A stretch of DNA of 64,000 nt from Deferribacter abyssi (GTDB taxonomy: Bacteria; Chrysiogenota; Deferribacteres; Deferribacterales; Deferribacteraceae): contig NZ_JAQNCS010000013.1 of NCBI RefSeq assembly GCF_049472655.1, positions 1 to 64,000 of the forward strand. Direction: 5' to 3'. Shown in pieces: positions 18,385-26,906 of the stretch. Under the pieces are notes generated by a model. The model was not told where the DNA came from and did not search any database. It saw nothing but the letters and a program-made list of their open reading frames with translations. Position 1 is the stretch's first letter; every line of letters begins with the position of its first letter. The position numbers and the translations under genes are program-made.

Positions 18385-18413
18385 TCTATAATCTAAAACA
18401 CTTAATATGTCAA
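18385..18413 (-). promoter_or_regulatory. Sigma70 promoter for rpiB-glyA-comEB-rnf
   Basis: On the minus strand there is a perfect -35 TTGACA (18413-18408), a 17-nt spacer and -10 TATAGA (18390-18385). Transcription would start near 18378, giving a 5' leader of about 30 nt before rpiB. It is the best consensus promoter in this part of the window. Confidence 0.75.
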
Positions 18414-18458
18414 CACAAACAAAATAGTATTACTAAAAACTTCTCTCATATCACATTA

Positions 18459-19367
18459 TCAATAGTTTCTAGGAATATCTAACATTCTTTGAATAGATTT
18501 TAAAGCTTTTTCTCTGATTTCCTCATCAACAGTTATAACATATCGTTCTTTTATAAGAGCATCATAAACTTTACGTAGGTTTGTTTTCTTCATATTTTTA
18601 CAAACAAAATTCTCATAAGCAAATATAAATTCTTTATCTGGATTTTCTTTCCTCAATCTATATCCCACCCCTTGCTCAGTACCTATAATAAAACGCTTTT
18701 TGTTACTTTCTTTGACATATTTGTAAACCCCTGATGTAGAACAAACATGGTCAGCAATATCGATTACATCAGGTGGACACTCAGGGTGTGCTATAAAAAC
18801 AGCATCAGGATATTTTTTCTTAAGTTTCAACACTTGCTCTTTTCTAACTTTATGATGTATTGGACAAAAACCATCCCAAAGAATTACTTCCTTATCAACA
18901 AACCGAGAAACATAATGGCCAAGATTCTTATCAGGAACAAAAATAACTTTATCTGATTTAAGGGAATTTACTACATTAATTGCATTCGCAGATGTACAAC
19001 AAATGTCACATTCTGCTTTAACTTCTGCTGATGAGTTTACATAACAGACAACAGGGACTCCAGGATATTTATTTTTTAATTCTCTAACACCTTCTGCTGT
19101 CACCATATCAGCCATTGGACACCCTGCATCAATTTCAGGTAACAACACCTTTTTATTAGGAGAAAGAATATATGCAGTTTCTGCCATAAAATGAACACCA
19201 CAAAAAACAATTGTCTTTTGTTTTACCTTTGATGCTTCAATACTTAAACCTAAAGAATCACCTGTAAAATCTGCTATTTCTTGAATATCATCAATTTGGT
19301 AATTATGAGCTAATAATACAGCATCTTTCTCTTCTAACAATTTTCTAATTTCTTTTTTAATATCCAT
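18459..19367 (-). CDS. nadA: Quinolinate synthase A
   Basis: About 302 residues. NadA condenses iminoaspartate with dihydroxyacetone phosphate to quinolinate using a 4Fe-4S cluster. Visible motifs: AVLLAHNYQIDDIQEIADFT (about residues 14-33), FCGVHFMAETAYILSPNKKV with the first cluster Cys, EIDAGCPMADM, CDICCTSANAI with the second, and HPECPPDVIDIADHVCSTSG with the third. I chose the ATG at 19367 with GAGGGG 8 nt upstream; a TTG 15 bp earlier overlaps ymdB and is unlikely. NadB and NadC are not nearby. Confidence 0.96.
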   Translation of the reverse strand: MDIKKEIRKLLEEKDAVLLAHNYQIDDIQEIADFTGDSLGLSIEASKVKQKTIVFCGVHFMAETAYILSPNKKVLLPEIDAGCPMADMVTAEGVRELKNKYPGVPVVCYVNSSAEVKAECDICCTSANAINVVNSLKSDKVIFVPDKNLGHYVSRFVDKEVILWDGFCPIHHKVRKEQVLKLKKKYPDAVFIAHPECPPDVIDIADHVCSTSGVYKYVKESNKKRFIIGTEQGVGYRLRKENPDKEFIFAYENFVCKNMKKTNLRKVYDALIKERYVITVDEEIREKALKSIQRMLDIPRNY

Positions 19368-19371
19368 AGAA

Positions 19372-20151
19372 TTACCCCTCAATTACTTTAAAAATTTTAT
19401 TAAATTTTTTTACCTTCATTGTATCTTTGTCTATAGATAAAACTACGGCATTAAATACCATTTTTCCTTTCTTTTCAACATCAAATTTTAAAGGTATCCC
19501 TGTAAGAAACCTGTTTATAGGAGCACTTTTTTCCATCCCTATTACAGAATCAAGTGCTCCACACATACCAACATCTGAAATATAAAATGTTCCTTTTGGA
19601 AGTAGCCTATCATCATTAGTTTGAACATGGGTATGAGTTCCAATTACTGCTGTTGCTCTTCCATCAACATAAAGGCCAAAAGCATTTTTCTCACTTGTTG
19701 CTTCAGCATGGAAGTCTACCAATACTACATTTCTTGATACTTTTTCATAGATGTTATCAAAAGCTCTAAATGGACAATCAGCCAAAGACATAAAAACTCT
19801 ACCCATTAAATTGATAATTGTAACTTCCATATCTCCTACTGCTACAGAAATAAAACCATTACCTGGCACTCCTTCTGGATAATTTGCTGGTCTTATAAGA
19901 TAGTCCATCTTATCAAATTGATTTACTGTTTCTTTTTTATCCCAAATATGATTACCGGTTGTGATGATATCGATCCCTTTATTTCTCAACTCCTTATAAA
20001 TTTTCTCATTTATACCAAAACCACCTGCAGAATTCTCACCATTGGCTATAACCAAATCAATTCCATACTCATATTTTATTGAATCAAGAAGAGCAGATAC
20101 TACCTTCCTACCTGCTCTCCCTATTAGGTCACCTATAAAAAGTATATTCAT
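19372..20151 (-). CDS. ymdB: YmdB family metallophosphoesterase
   Basis: A 259-residue binuclear metallophosphoesterase. Metal ligands are visible: MNILFIGDLIGRAGR at the N-terminus, VIANGENSAGGFGINEK near residue 34, TTGNHIWDKKE near 64, VDFHAEATSEKNAF near 145, and VIGTHTHVQTNDDRLLP near 168. B. subtilis YmdB hydrolyses 2',3'-cAMP and affects biofilm choice. It lies 82 bp after rny, the same rny-ymdB pairing as in many bacteria. Confidence 0.93.
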   Translation of the reverse strand: MNILFIGDLIGRAGRKVVSALLDSIKYEYGIDLVIANGENSAGGFGINEKIYKELRNKGIDIITTGNHIWDKKETVNQFDKMDYLIRPANYPEGVPGNGFISVAVGDMEVTIINLMGRVFMSLADCPFRAFDNIYEKVSRNVVLVDFHAEATSEKNAFGLYVDGRATAVIGTHTHVQTNDDRLLPKGTFYISDVGMCGALDSVIGMEKSAPINRFLTGIPLKFDVEKKGKMVFNAVVLSIDKDTMKVKKFNKIFKVIEG

Positions 20152-20233
20152 ATCAGAATCATCCTATCTTTACTGATTCAAAGCAACCATTTAAACTTTT
20201 TATTTTATAAAACAAAAACATACAGTTATTCAC

Positions 20234-21793
20234 CTATTTAGCATACTCTACAGCTCTTGATTCTCTAATCACTACCACTTTTATCTGTCCTGGATAAGTA
20301 AGCTCCTCCTCAATTCTTTTAGAAATATCTCTTGAAAGTGTAATTATCTCATCATCTCCAATTTTATCTGGTTCTACAATAATTCTAACTTCACGACCCG
20401 CCTGAATAGCAAAACTTTTATTAACACCTTCAAAAGAACCAGCAATTTCCTCCAATTTTTCTAAACGTTTAATATAAGATTCAAGAACTTCTCTTCTAGC
20501 CCCAGGTCTAGAAGCAGAAATGGCATCAGCAGCTTGTATAAGTACTGACTCTACAAATTTAAACTCCTCTTCACCATGGTGAGACAAAATAGCATTTATC
20601 ACCATTGGATGTTCATTATATTTCTTAGCTATCTCTACACCTATCTCTGTATGTGAACCTTCACTTTCTTGATCAATGGCTTTACCAATATCATGCAAAA
20701 GTCCCGCCCTTTTAGCTAATTTTTCATCTAAACCTAACTCAGCAGCCATAATTCCTGCAATTTTTGCAACCTCAATTGAGTGTGCAAGAACATTTTGGCC
20801 ATAACTAGTTCTATACTTTAATCTACCAATTAATTTTAACAAATCAGGATGAATATTATGTAAACCAAGATTAAATGCTGTTTCTTCTCCTATCTCAAGA
20901 ATATATTTTTCTAATTCAGCTTTACTTTTTTCATAAACTTCTTCAATTCTAGCTGGATGTATTCTGCCGTCAGCAATTAATTTTTCCAACGTCATTTTAG
21001 CAATTTCTCTTCTAAACGGATCGTAAGACGACAATATAACCGCTTCTGGTGTATCATCAACAATGATATCAACACCAGTAATACTTTCAAATGTCCTAAT
21101 ATTTCTACCTTCACGCCCAATGATTCTCCCCTTCATCTCATCATTTGGCAAACTTACAACAGAAACAACTACTTCTCCAACATATTCAGGAGCACATCTC
21201 TGAATAGCTGTAGCAATTATGCTTTGAGCTTTCTTCTCCGCCATTAATTTTGTTTCTTCTTCAACTTCTTTCAAAGTTCTTGCAGCTTCCTTTTTAGCTT
21301 CTGCTACCATTTCATTAATAAGCATTTCTTTTGCTTCATCACGAGTCAACCCAGCAACCTTTTCTATCTCATTTAATAATTGACTCCTTAGATTCTCAGC
21401 CTCTTCCATTTTTTCTTTAATCTGCAAAAGTTTGTTTTCTAATTCTTGCTCCCTTTTTGAAATCAATTCTTCTTTCTTATCAACAAGTTCTAGTTTCTTA
21501 TCAATTGTTTCTTCTTTTGAGATAAGTCTTTTTTCTTGCAGTTGAAGCTCTTTTCTTTTCTCTTTAACCTCTTTATCAAGCTCTTGCTTACCTTTGAAAA
21601 TTATTTCTTTGGCTTCAAGTTTTGCTTCCTTAACTATTTCATCCGCTTCTCTTTTTGCTCTGCTAATAATCTCTTCTGCTGTTTTATTCAGCCTAATATT
21701 CTCATTTTCATTCTTTTTCTTCTGAATAATTATTCCAAGCAAAAATCCAATAATTAAACCAACAACAGCTAGTAACACATACAACCAAATCAT
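20234..21793 (-). CDS. rny: Ribonuclease Y
   Basis: A 519-residue membrane-anchored endoribonuclease that starts mRNA decay. Domain order: N-terminal helix (WLYVLLAVVGLIIGFLLGII), a long charged coiled coil to about residue 190, a KH domain (GRIIGREGRNIRTFESITGV), and an HD domain with GLLHDIGKAIDQESEGSHTE plus AILSHHGEEEF. The C-terminal VVVIRESRAVEYAK is typical. The SD is AGGAGG, and the start overlaps the stop of the upstream cyclo-ligase by one base (TAATG). Confidence 0.97.
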   Translation of the reverse strand: MIWLYVLLAVVGLIIGFLLGIIIQKKKNENENIRLNKTAEEIISRAKREADEIVKEAKLEAKEIIFKGKQELDKEVKEKRKELQLQEKRLISKEETIDKKLELVDKKEELISKREQELENKLLQIKEKMEEAENLRSQLLNEIEKVAGLTRDEAKEMLINEMVAEAKKEAARTLKEVEEETKLMAEKKAQSIIATAIQRCAPEYVGEVVVSVVSLPNDEMKGRIIGREGRNIRTFESITGVDIIVDDTPEAVILSSYDPFRREIAKMTLEKLIADGRIHPARIEEVYEKSKAELEKYILEIGEETAFNLGLHNIHPDLLKLIGRLKYRTSYGQNVLAHSIEVAKIAGIMAAELGLDEKLAKRAGLLHDIGKAIDQESEGSHTEIGVEIAKKYNEHPMVINAILSHHGEEEFKFVESVLIQAADAISASRPGARREVLESYIKRLEKLEEIAGSFEGVNKSFAIQAGREVRIIVEPDKIGDDEIITLSRDISKRIEEELTYPGQIKVVVIRESRAVEYAK

Positions 21794-22335
21794 TATTCGC
21801 CTCCTATTATTCTTTTTTCAGTAATAATCAGGTCTAGTTTTTCATCATGATCATCCACAGGTAGCTTTTTAACTACCTGGAAGTCGTAGGCAAACCCCAC
21901 ACATATCTTTCTTTTCGAAAACTTTAAAAACTGATCATAATAACCTTTACCAAAACCAAGTCTAAAACACTCTTCATCAAAAGCCACACCCGGCACTACA
22001 ATTACATCAAACTTATTTAAATCTAATTTTTCAGTTGGTTCAAAAATCCCATATACATTCTTATTCATTTTATTAAAACCTATAAATTCACCAACATAAA
22101 ACTTTTTATTATCTAAAATTGGTAAATAAACTTTCTTACTTTTCTTATAAAGACAACTAATCAATTCAATAGTTCTCACCTCATTATCAAAACTATAATA
22201 AAGAAGGTAACTCTCATAATCTCCACACATAGATAAGAACTTATCTACAATTACTTTACTCTTTTTTCTAACCAGAGATTCTTTCATGTTATTTCTTAAC
22301 ATTCTAACATTTTTGCGTAATTCACTTTTGTTCAT
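21793..22335 (-). CDS. fau: 5-formyltetrahydrofolate cyclo-ligase
   Basis: About 180 residues. The enzyme converts 5-formyl-THF to 5,10-methenyl-THF with ATP. Motifs: the N-terminal MNKSELRKNVRMLRN, IFEPTEKLDLNKFDVIVVPG, and FDEECFRLGFGKGYYDQFLK, the ATP/phosphate loop. The start is set at the ATG at 22335; an upstream in-frame codon at 22425 would add 30 residues that are antisense-like shadow of rarA. The gene overlaps the end of rarA by 14 bp. The ygfA/fau-6S RNA-zapA neighbourhood of proteobacteria is conserved here with rarA added. Confidence 0.93.
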   Translation of the reverse strand: MNKSELRKNVRMLRNNMKESLVRKKSKVIVDKFLSMCGDYESYLLYYSFDNEVRTIELISCLYKKSKKVYLPILDNKKFYVGEFIGFNKMNKNVYGIFEPTEKLDLNKFDVIVVPGVAFDEECFRLGFGKGYYDQFLKFSKRKICVGFAYDFQVVKKLPVDDHDEKLDLIITEKRIIGGE

Positions 22336-23542
22336 ACTTTTCAGATCCCCAAAGTCGTTTAAGTCTTTCCAAAAATTTTGACTCAAACCCCATTTTTGAA
22401 GGTTTATAAAACAAAATGTCTTCATTACAGTAAGCCTGTTTTACAAAACCACCATAATCAAAAGGATACTTATACTTTCTACTCCCAGCTATTAAATGAT
22501 CCGGAGGTATAGGATTTTTTTCTTTTAAAAACTTTTCACACTCTTTCAAAGCAACATAAGAACAATTACTTTTTGGACATGATGCCAAATATGTAACAAG
22601 CTGAGACATAATAATTTTACCCTCAGGCAAACCAACTTTTTCAAAAGCTTCATATGCGGCATTTGCAAAAACTAGAGCATCTGGCATTGCATTTCCCACA
22701 TCTTCCGAGGCAGAAATAAGAAGCCTTCTAAAAATTATCTTTGGATCCACCCCACTTTTCAAAAGCTTAAAACACCAAAGTAATGCAGCATCAGGATCAC
22801 TACCCCTTATGCTTTTAATCATTGCTGATAACACATGATAATGCTCATCCTTCGAGTATCTGAAATCATACGGGAGCTTATCAAGTATTTTTTTATCAAA
22901 GATTAAAGTCCCATCCTTTCTTTCAGCTATCAGTGCTGAATTTTCAATAGAAATTAATAACCTTCTAATATCACCATCAGCAATTTGAAGCAAAAGTTCT
23001 ATAAATTCATCTTCAACTTTTACTTCTTTAACAGCAAATTCTTTTTTAACCCATAAAATCCCTTTTTGAAAAATCTTCTTAAGCACTGCTTTGTCTGGCT
23101 TTATTAAATTGAATAATAAACTCCTAGACCTCAATGGTGGAATTAAGTTGTAATATGGATTTTCAGTAGATGCCCCAATCAATTTAATGTACTGTTCATC
23201 AATTAAATTTAACAGTAAATTCTGATGAGACTTACTATAATGGTGAATCTCGTCAATGAAAACAATTGACTGTCGGCCAAACCCTTTTGTTTCTTCTGCA
23301 ATTCTTCTTATATCAGCAGCGTTACTGTTTGCTGCATGTAGCCTGTAAAAACTTAAAGAATGAAACTTACCAATAATTGAGGCAATACTCGTTTTTCCAC
23401 TACCAGGTGGACCAATTAATATTAAAGATGTAAAATCTCCCCTTTCTACTAGTTTTCTAAAAAGGGTATTATTTCCTGTAAGATGATCCTGCCCTATAAT
23501 ATCTTCAAATTTTTTAGGCTTTAAAGCATCTAATATTTTCAT
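22322..23542 (-). CDS. rarA: Replication-associated recombination protein A (RarA/MgsA AAA+ ATPase)
   Basis: About 406 residues of the clamp-loader-like AAA+ family. The N-terminus KILDALKPKKFEDIIGQDHL is typical. The Walker A is LIGPPGSGKTSIASIIG (about residue 40), Walker B is SIVFIDEIHHYSKSHQNLLL, and GASTENPYYNLIPPLRSRS is the sensor/arginine region. The C-terminal part carries DVGNAMPDALVFANAAYEAF and IPPDHLIAGSRKYKYPFDYG, as in RarA. It acts at stalled replication forks. I moved the start to the ATG at 23542 (GGTGAT upstream); the longer ORF would read into the 6S RNA gene. Confidence 0.95.
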   Translation of the reverse strand: MKILDALKPKKFEDIIGQDHLTGNNTLFRKLVERGDFTSLILIGPPGSGKTSIASIIGKFHSLSFYRLHAANSNAADIRRIAEETKGFGRQSIVFIDEIHHYSKSHQNLLLNLIDEQYIKLIGASTENPYYNLIPPLRSRSLLFNLIKPDKAVLKKIFQKGILWVKKEFAVKEVKVEDEFIELLLQIADGDIRRLLISIENSALIAERKDGTLIFDKKILDKLPYDFRYSKDEHYHVLSAMIKSIRGSDPDAALLWCFKLLKSGVDPKIIFRRLLISASEDVGNAMPDALVFANAAYEAFEKVGLPEGKIIMSQLVTYLASCPKSNCSYVALKECEKFLKEKNPIPPDHLIAGSRKYKYPFDYGGFVKQAYCNEDILFYKPSKMGFESKFLERLKRLWGSEKYEQK

Positions 23543-23561
23543 ATCACCACATAAAAAAAAA

Positions 23562-23743
23562 AGCCCCCGCGAGTGCCGACCGTGTAGTCCATTTGCAGCC
23601 CTGGCTAACCAGGTTGAGGGAATCACGGCTGCTTTAGGCTTCCCACTACAAGGTGGGCCTGCACACCACAGCCAGTATCATCCCTCATTTAAGAGGTGTT
23701 GGCTCCAAATTTTCTACACTGAATCGCACACCGCAGGGGCTTT
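23562..23743 (-). ncRNA. ssrS: 6S RNA (SsrS)
   Basis: A GC-rich 180-nt island between zapA and rarA, transcribed on the minus strand. The 5' end GCCCCTGCGGTGTGCG pairs with the 3' end GCACTCGCGGGGGC to close a long stem, and the RNA ends in a run of about ten T. Inside are GAGCCAACACCT, GGCTGTGGTGTGCAGGCCC, GGAAGCCTAAAGCAGC and GATTCCCTCAACCTGG, matching the pattern of an open-complex-mimicking bubble in proteobacterial-type 6S RNA. The position beside zapA and near the 5-formyl-THF cyclo-ligase gene is the classic ssrS location. It binds sigma70-RNA polymerase in stationary phase. Confidence 0.93.
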
Positions 23744-23745
23744 TC

Positions 23746-24012
23746 TTAACCCTCTGCCAAATTAATTTTTTTTTCTATTTCACCAAGTTTAACTTCTAAA
23801 AAAGTTATTTCATTTCTTAACTTTAAATACTCAGCAGCCAAGTTAAATGCTGCCATTATGGCAATCTTAGAAGTTGTCAAAATTTTATAATTTTTTTCTA
23901 TATCTCTCATCCCATTTTCAACCAGTTTTGCAGCTTCTTTCAAAAACCCCTCATCTAACTCCGATCTTATTCTATATTTATTGCCATATATAGATACTTC
24001 TGAAACCTTCAA
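23746..24012 (-). CDS. zapA: Cell division protein ZapA
   Basis: About 88 residues. ZapA bundles FtsZ filaments. After the start comes KVSEVSIYGNKYRIRSELD, the standard ZapA opening strand, then a conserved helix (KIAIMAAFNLAAEYLKLRNE) and a C-terminal coiled coil. The start is best placed at the TTG at 24012, with GAGGTG 7 nt upstream; an earlier in-frame codon at 24063 would add 17 residues unlike the family and overlap the upstream gene. It sits 16 bp after the ZapB-like gene and directly before 6S RNA. Confidence 0.9.
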   Translation of the reverse strand: MKVSEVSIYGNKYRIRSELDEGFLKEAAKLVENGMRDIEKNYKILTTSKIAIMAAFNLAAEYLKLRNEITFLEVKLGEIEKKINLAEG

Positions 24013-24028
24013 ACCGCCACACCTCTTA

Positions 24029-24223
24029 TTAAATCCTATTAACCAGGTTCTCAATTTTTTCAACTATTAAAAATTTTTCCTTTTCATACTCCTCAATTTT
24101 TAACTCTAATTGTTGAATCTTTTCTTTTAATTCAGTATTTTCAAGTTGTAACTCTTTGTAATTTTTTAACAGTTTGTCAATTTTATTTTCTAATGCTTCA
24201 AGTTTTTCTCTTAATCCATCCAT
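24029..24223 (-). CDS. Small coiled-coil protein, ZapB-like
   Basis: A 64-residue protein that is almost entirely a heptad-repeat coiled coil (for example LEALENKIDKLLKNYKELQL, then leucines or isoleucines every three to four residues to the end). Size, coiled-coil content and position directly before zapA fit a ZapB-type Z-ring factor, but coiled coils are low-information and I assign the role by context. It likely starts the zapB-zapA-6S unit. Confidence 0.7.
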   Translation of the reverse strand: MDGLREKLEALENKIDKLLKNYKELQLENTELKEKIQQLELKIEEYEKEKFLIVEKIENLVNRI

Positions 24224-24307
24224 ATTAAAAATTTACTATAAACTTATTATCCTGTCAACGACTACTTACACTGGAGTCACCCCATTTTTTGTACAACTTT
24301 GCTTGAA

Positions 24308-24440
24308 ATTGTTTATGGAAAAACATTTTCTAAGTCCAAGTTCCCATAAAACCGCCATGGACGGCGGTTTTAGAGGAACTTGCCTCAGAGCAAAACCGGA
24401 TGTTTTGCGAGAATGAAAAAAACGTTTTTCCACAAACAAT
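24308..24440. repeat. Structured imperfect inverted-repeat element (MITE/REP-like)
   Basis: Outer arms 24308-24330 and 24418-24440 are complementary over about 22 bp with two or three mismatches (ATTGTTTATGGAAAAAC against GTTTTTCCACAAACAAT). Inside is a long hairpin: AAGTTCC, TAAAACCGCC, loop, GGCGGTTTTA, GGAACTT (24338-24381), and a second hairpin GCAAAAC-CGGAT-GTTTTGC (24390-24408). The three-part fold and the higher GC of the core mark it off from its surroundings. It carries no plausible gene. Dispersed copies cannot be checked within this window; I saw no second copy here. Confidence 0.6.
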
Positions 24441-24473
24441 AACGTATATCTATTTGAAATATAAACCAGTTTG

Positions 24474-24491
24474 GGGTTATTTAGATAACCC
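24474..24491 (-). terminator. Hairpin downstream of pheT
   Basis: GGGTTAT-TTAG-ATAACCC forms a 7-bp stem 19 bp after the pheT stop on the minus strand, extendable by a few bases. There is no clear U-run after it, so it may be a weak terminator or an mRNA 3'-end stabiliser. Confidence 0.4.
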
Positions 24492-24509
24492 AATTACAAA
24501 CCAAATTTT

Positions 24510-26894
24510 CTATCTTAACTCTGCACCAAATTTTTCTCTTAAATCACTAATGATTTTCTCAAGCAAATTATTTGTTTCTTCATCAGTCAAAGTTCTTTCA
24601 ATTGAACTGAAAAAGATTCTAAAAGTAATGCTTATTTTTTCATTACCAATTTTATCACCTTTATAAACATCATAAAGGATTACTGCATCTATAAGATTGC
24701 TCATCTTTTCAATAGATTTAATCATATCGTAAACAAAAACATCTTTATCGACAACTACAGATAAATCTTTAGTTACTGAAGGAAATACTGAAAACTTTTT
24801 ATATTTAATTTTATTTGACTCAATTAGCTTAACAATTTCATCAAAGAAAATTTCTGCTATGAATATATTTTTATCAACATCTAAATATTCAATAATATCA
24901 GGATGAAGCTCTCCCATAAACCCCACTCTCTTACCATTACAAATTAAATATGCGCTTTTACCAGGATGCAAAAACCTTTTATCACTTCTTTCAAAAGAGT
25001 ACTTCAACTTATAATTCAAAAAAATATTTTCTACAATGCCCTTAAGATAATAAAAAGGCTCAACCGCATCTTTTACTAACCAAGATAAAGGCCAAAACTC
25101 GCTTGTAATCGAAAGAGCTAAATGTAATTTCTGTTCAGGCAGTTTATCTTCAGAAGTTTTAACAAAAACATTTGCAAACTCAAAAAATCTACCATGAACA
25201 AACCCTTGTCTAAGATTTCCAACAATATTTGTTATGAGCCCTGGAAACACATAAGTTCTAAGAGCATTCATATCTTCACTTAAAGGATTTTTTAAATACA
25301 CAAATTTCTCTTTTTCATCAAATTTAGCAAGATAATCGTCATTCATAAAAGAAAAATTAATAGCCTCATAAAAACCAAGCGTTTTCAAGCTTTCTCTAAC
25401 TTCTTTTTGAATCTTTAAAAATAATGGTGCTTGTTTGCTATCAGCTTTTATTTCAGGTATTGTGGTATCAATCTTATCATATCCATAAACTCTAGCAATC
25501 TCTTCTGCAATATCCACCCATCTTTCTATATCAACCCTATGTGTAGGTACTTCAACTTCATAATCATTATTACTATGAGAATAAACTTTAAATTGTAATC
25601 TCTCCAGAATATCCTTGGCTTCTTCAGTTTTAATATCAGTACCAAGCAACTTATTGACTTTTGATAAACTAAAAGTAACTTTAACAGGTTTCACCTTATC
25701 ATAATCATTTGATAGTACCCCTTTTAGCACCTTTCCATCAGCATATTCTTGCAATAAACATGCTGCATAATCAACCATGTTAAATACATTACCTTTATCT
25801 ATCCCCCTTTCAAACCTGTACGATGAATCTGTTTGCATACCTAATCTTCTTGCTGTTACCCTGATACTTTCAGGTTTAAAATAAGCACATTCTAAAAAAA
25901 CATCTTTTGTCTTATCACATATACCAGAATGCTCTCCCCCCATAATCCCAGCAACAGCTATAACCTTCTCTTCATCAGCAATTACCAACATATAATCTTT
26001 TAATTCCCTCTCTTTACCATCTAGGGTTATAATTTTTTCACCAGGTTTTGCAGTCCTAATAATCACATTTCCTTTTAGTTTTGACATATCAAACGTATGT
26101 AAAGGTTGCCCATACTCAAAAAGAACATAATTTGTTATGTCAACCACATTATTTATAGGCCTTACCCCTACCGAACGTAATCTATTTTGCATCCAAACAG
26201 GAGACTCTTGTATTTTCACATCTTTGATAATCCTACCTAGATAAATAGGACATTTATCTTTATCTTTCACTTCTACTTTCTTGTAATCAGCCGCATTTTC
26301 ATCCACTTCAGTAAGACTATAAGTTTTATTCTTCAACGGTAAATTGAATAATGCTGAAATTTCTCTTGCTATTCCATAAATACTAAGACAATCAGCCCTG
26401 TTTGGTGTAATAGAAATATCAAGAATTACATCTTCTAAACCAAGATATTCACTAACATTTTCACCTAACTTCTCCTCAGATACATTCAAAACCATAATTC
26501 CATCACTTTTATCTTCTAAACCAAGTTCAGATGCAGAACAAATCATACCATAAGATTCAATTCCTCTAATTTTAGCCTTCTTAATTTTTAATCCAACAGG
26601 TAATTTAGCACCTATCCTAGCAAAAGGAACGATTTGACCAGAATCAACATTAGCCGCACCACAAATGACCTGATATGTCTCCAAACCATCGTATACTTTA
26701 CATATGGATAATTTATCAGCATCTGGATGCTTTACTTTTTCTAATACCTTCCCAAAAACAACATTATCGACTTTTTCTTTAATTACTAACTCTTCAACTT
26801 CAAGTCCACTCATGGTAAGCTTATCAACTAAATCTTTAGGATCAATACCTTTTATATCTAAAAAATCGGATAACCAGCTATAAGATACCTTCAT
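24510..26894 (-). CDS. pheT: Phenylalanyl-tRNA synthetase beta subunit
   Basis: About 794 residues, full length. N-terminal MKVSYSWLSDFLDI; a tRNA-binding OB domain (FGKVLEKVKHPDADKLSICK, about residues 46-65; ICGAANVDSGQIVPFARIGA); a B3/B4 editing region (DISITPNRADCLSIYGIARE); B5 and catalytic-like domains (RFERGIDKGNVFNMVDYAAC); and the C-terminal anticodon-binding domain (FSVFPSVTKDLSVVVDKDVF). With PheS it forms the alpha2beta2 enzyme. The ATG at 26894 has AGGAG 8 nt upstream; an in-frame GTG sits just before. It follows pheS by 12 bp. Confidence 0.97.
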   Translation of the reverse strand: MKVSYSWLSDFLDIKGIDPKDLVDKLTMSGLEVEELVIKEKVDNVVFGKVLEKVKHPDADKLSICKVYDGLETYQVICGAANVDSGQIVPFARIGAKLPVGLKIKKAKIRGIESYGMICSASELGLEDKSDGIMVLNVSEEKLGENVSEYLGLEDVILDISITPNRADCLSIYGIAREISALFNLPLKNKTYSLTEVDENAADYKKVEVKDKDKCPIYLGRIIKDVKIQESPVWMQNRLRSVGVRPINNVVDITNYVLFEYGQPLHTFDMSKLKGNVIIRTAKPGEKIITLDGKERELKDYMLVIADEEKVIAVAGIMGGEHSGICDKTKDVFLECAYFKPESIRVTARRLGMQTDSSYRFERGIDKGNVFNMVDYAACLLQEYADGKVLKGVLSNDYDKVKPVKVTFSLSKVNKLLGTDIKTEEAKDILERLQFKVYSHSNNDYEVEVPTHRVDIERWVDIAEEIARVYGYDKIDTTIPEIKADSKQAPLFLKIQKEVRESLKTLGFYEAINFSFMNDDYLAKFDEKEKFVYLKNPLSEDMNALRTYVFPGLITNIVGNLRQGFVHGRFFEFANVFVKTSEDKLPEQKLHLALSITSEFWPLSWLVKDAVEPFYYLKGIVENIFLNYKLKYSFERSDKRFLHPGKSAYLICNGKRVGFMGELHPDIIEYLDVDKNIFIAEIFFDEIVKLIESNKIKYKKFSVFPSVTKDLSVVVDKDVFVYDMIKSIEKMSNLIDAVILYDVYKGDKIGNEKISITFRIFFSSIERTLTDEETNNLLEKIISDLREKFGAELR

Positions 26895-26906
26895 CACCTA
26901 ATCTCC

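Noticed and set aside
23543..23626. 28-residue N-terminal extension of rarA
   Set aside because: It reads through the 6S RNA gene; the inner ATG gives the exact family N-terminus.
24266..24493. 75-codon minus-strand ORF across the palindromic element
   Set aside because: Its codons follow the inverted-repeat structure, and no SD or homology is seen.
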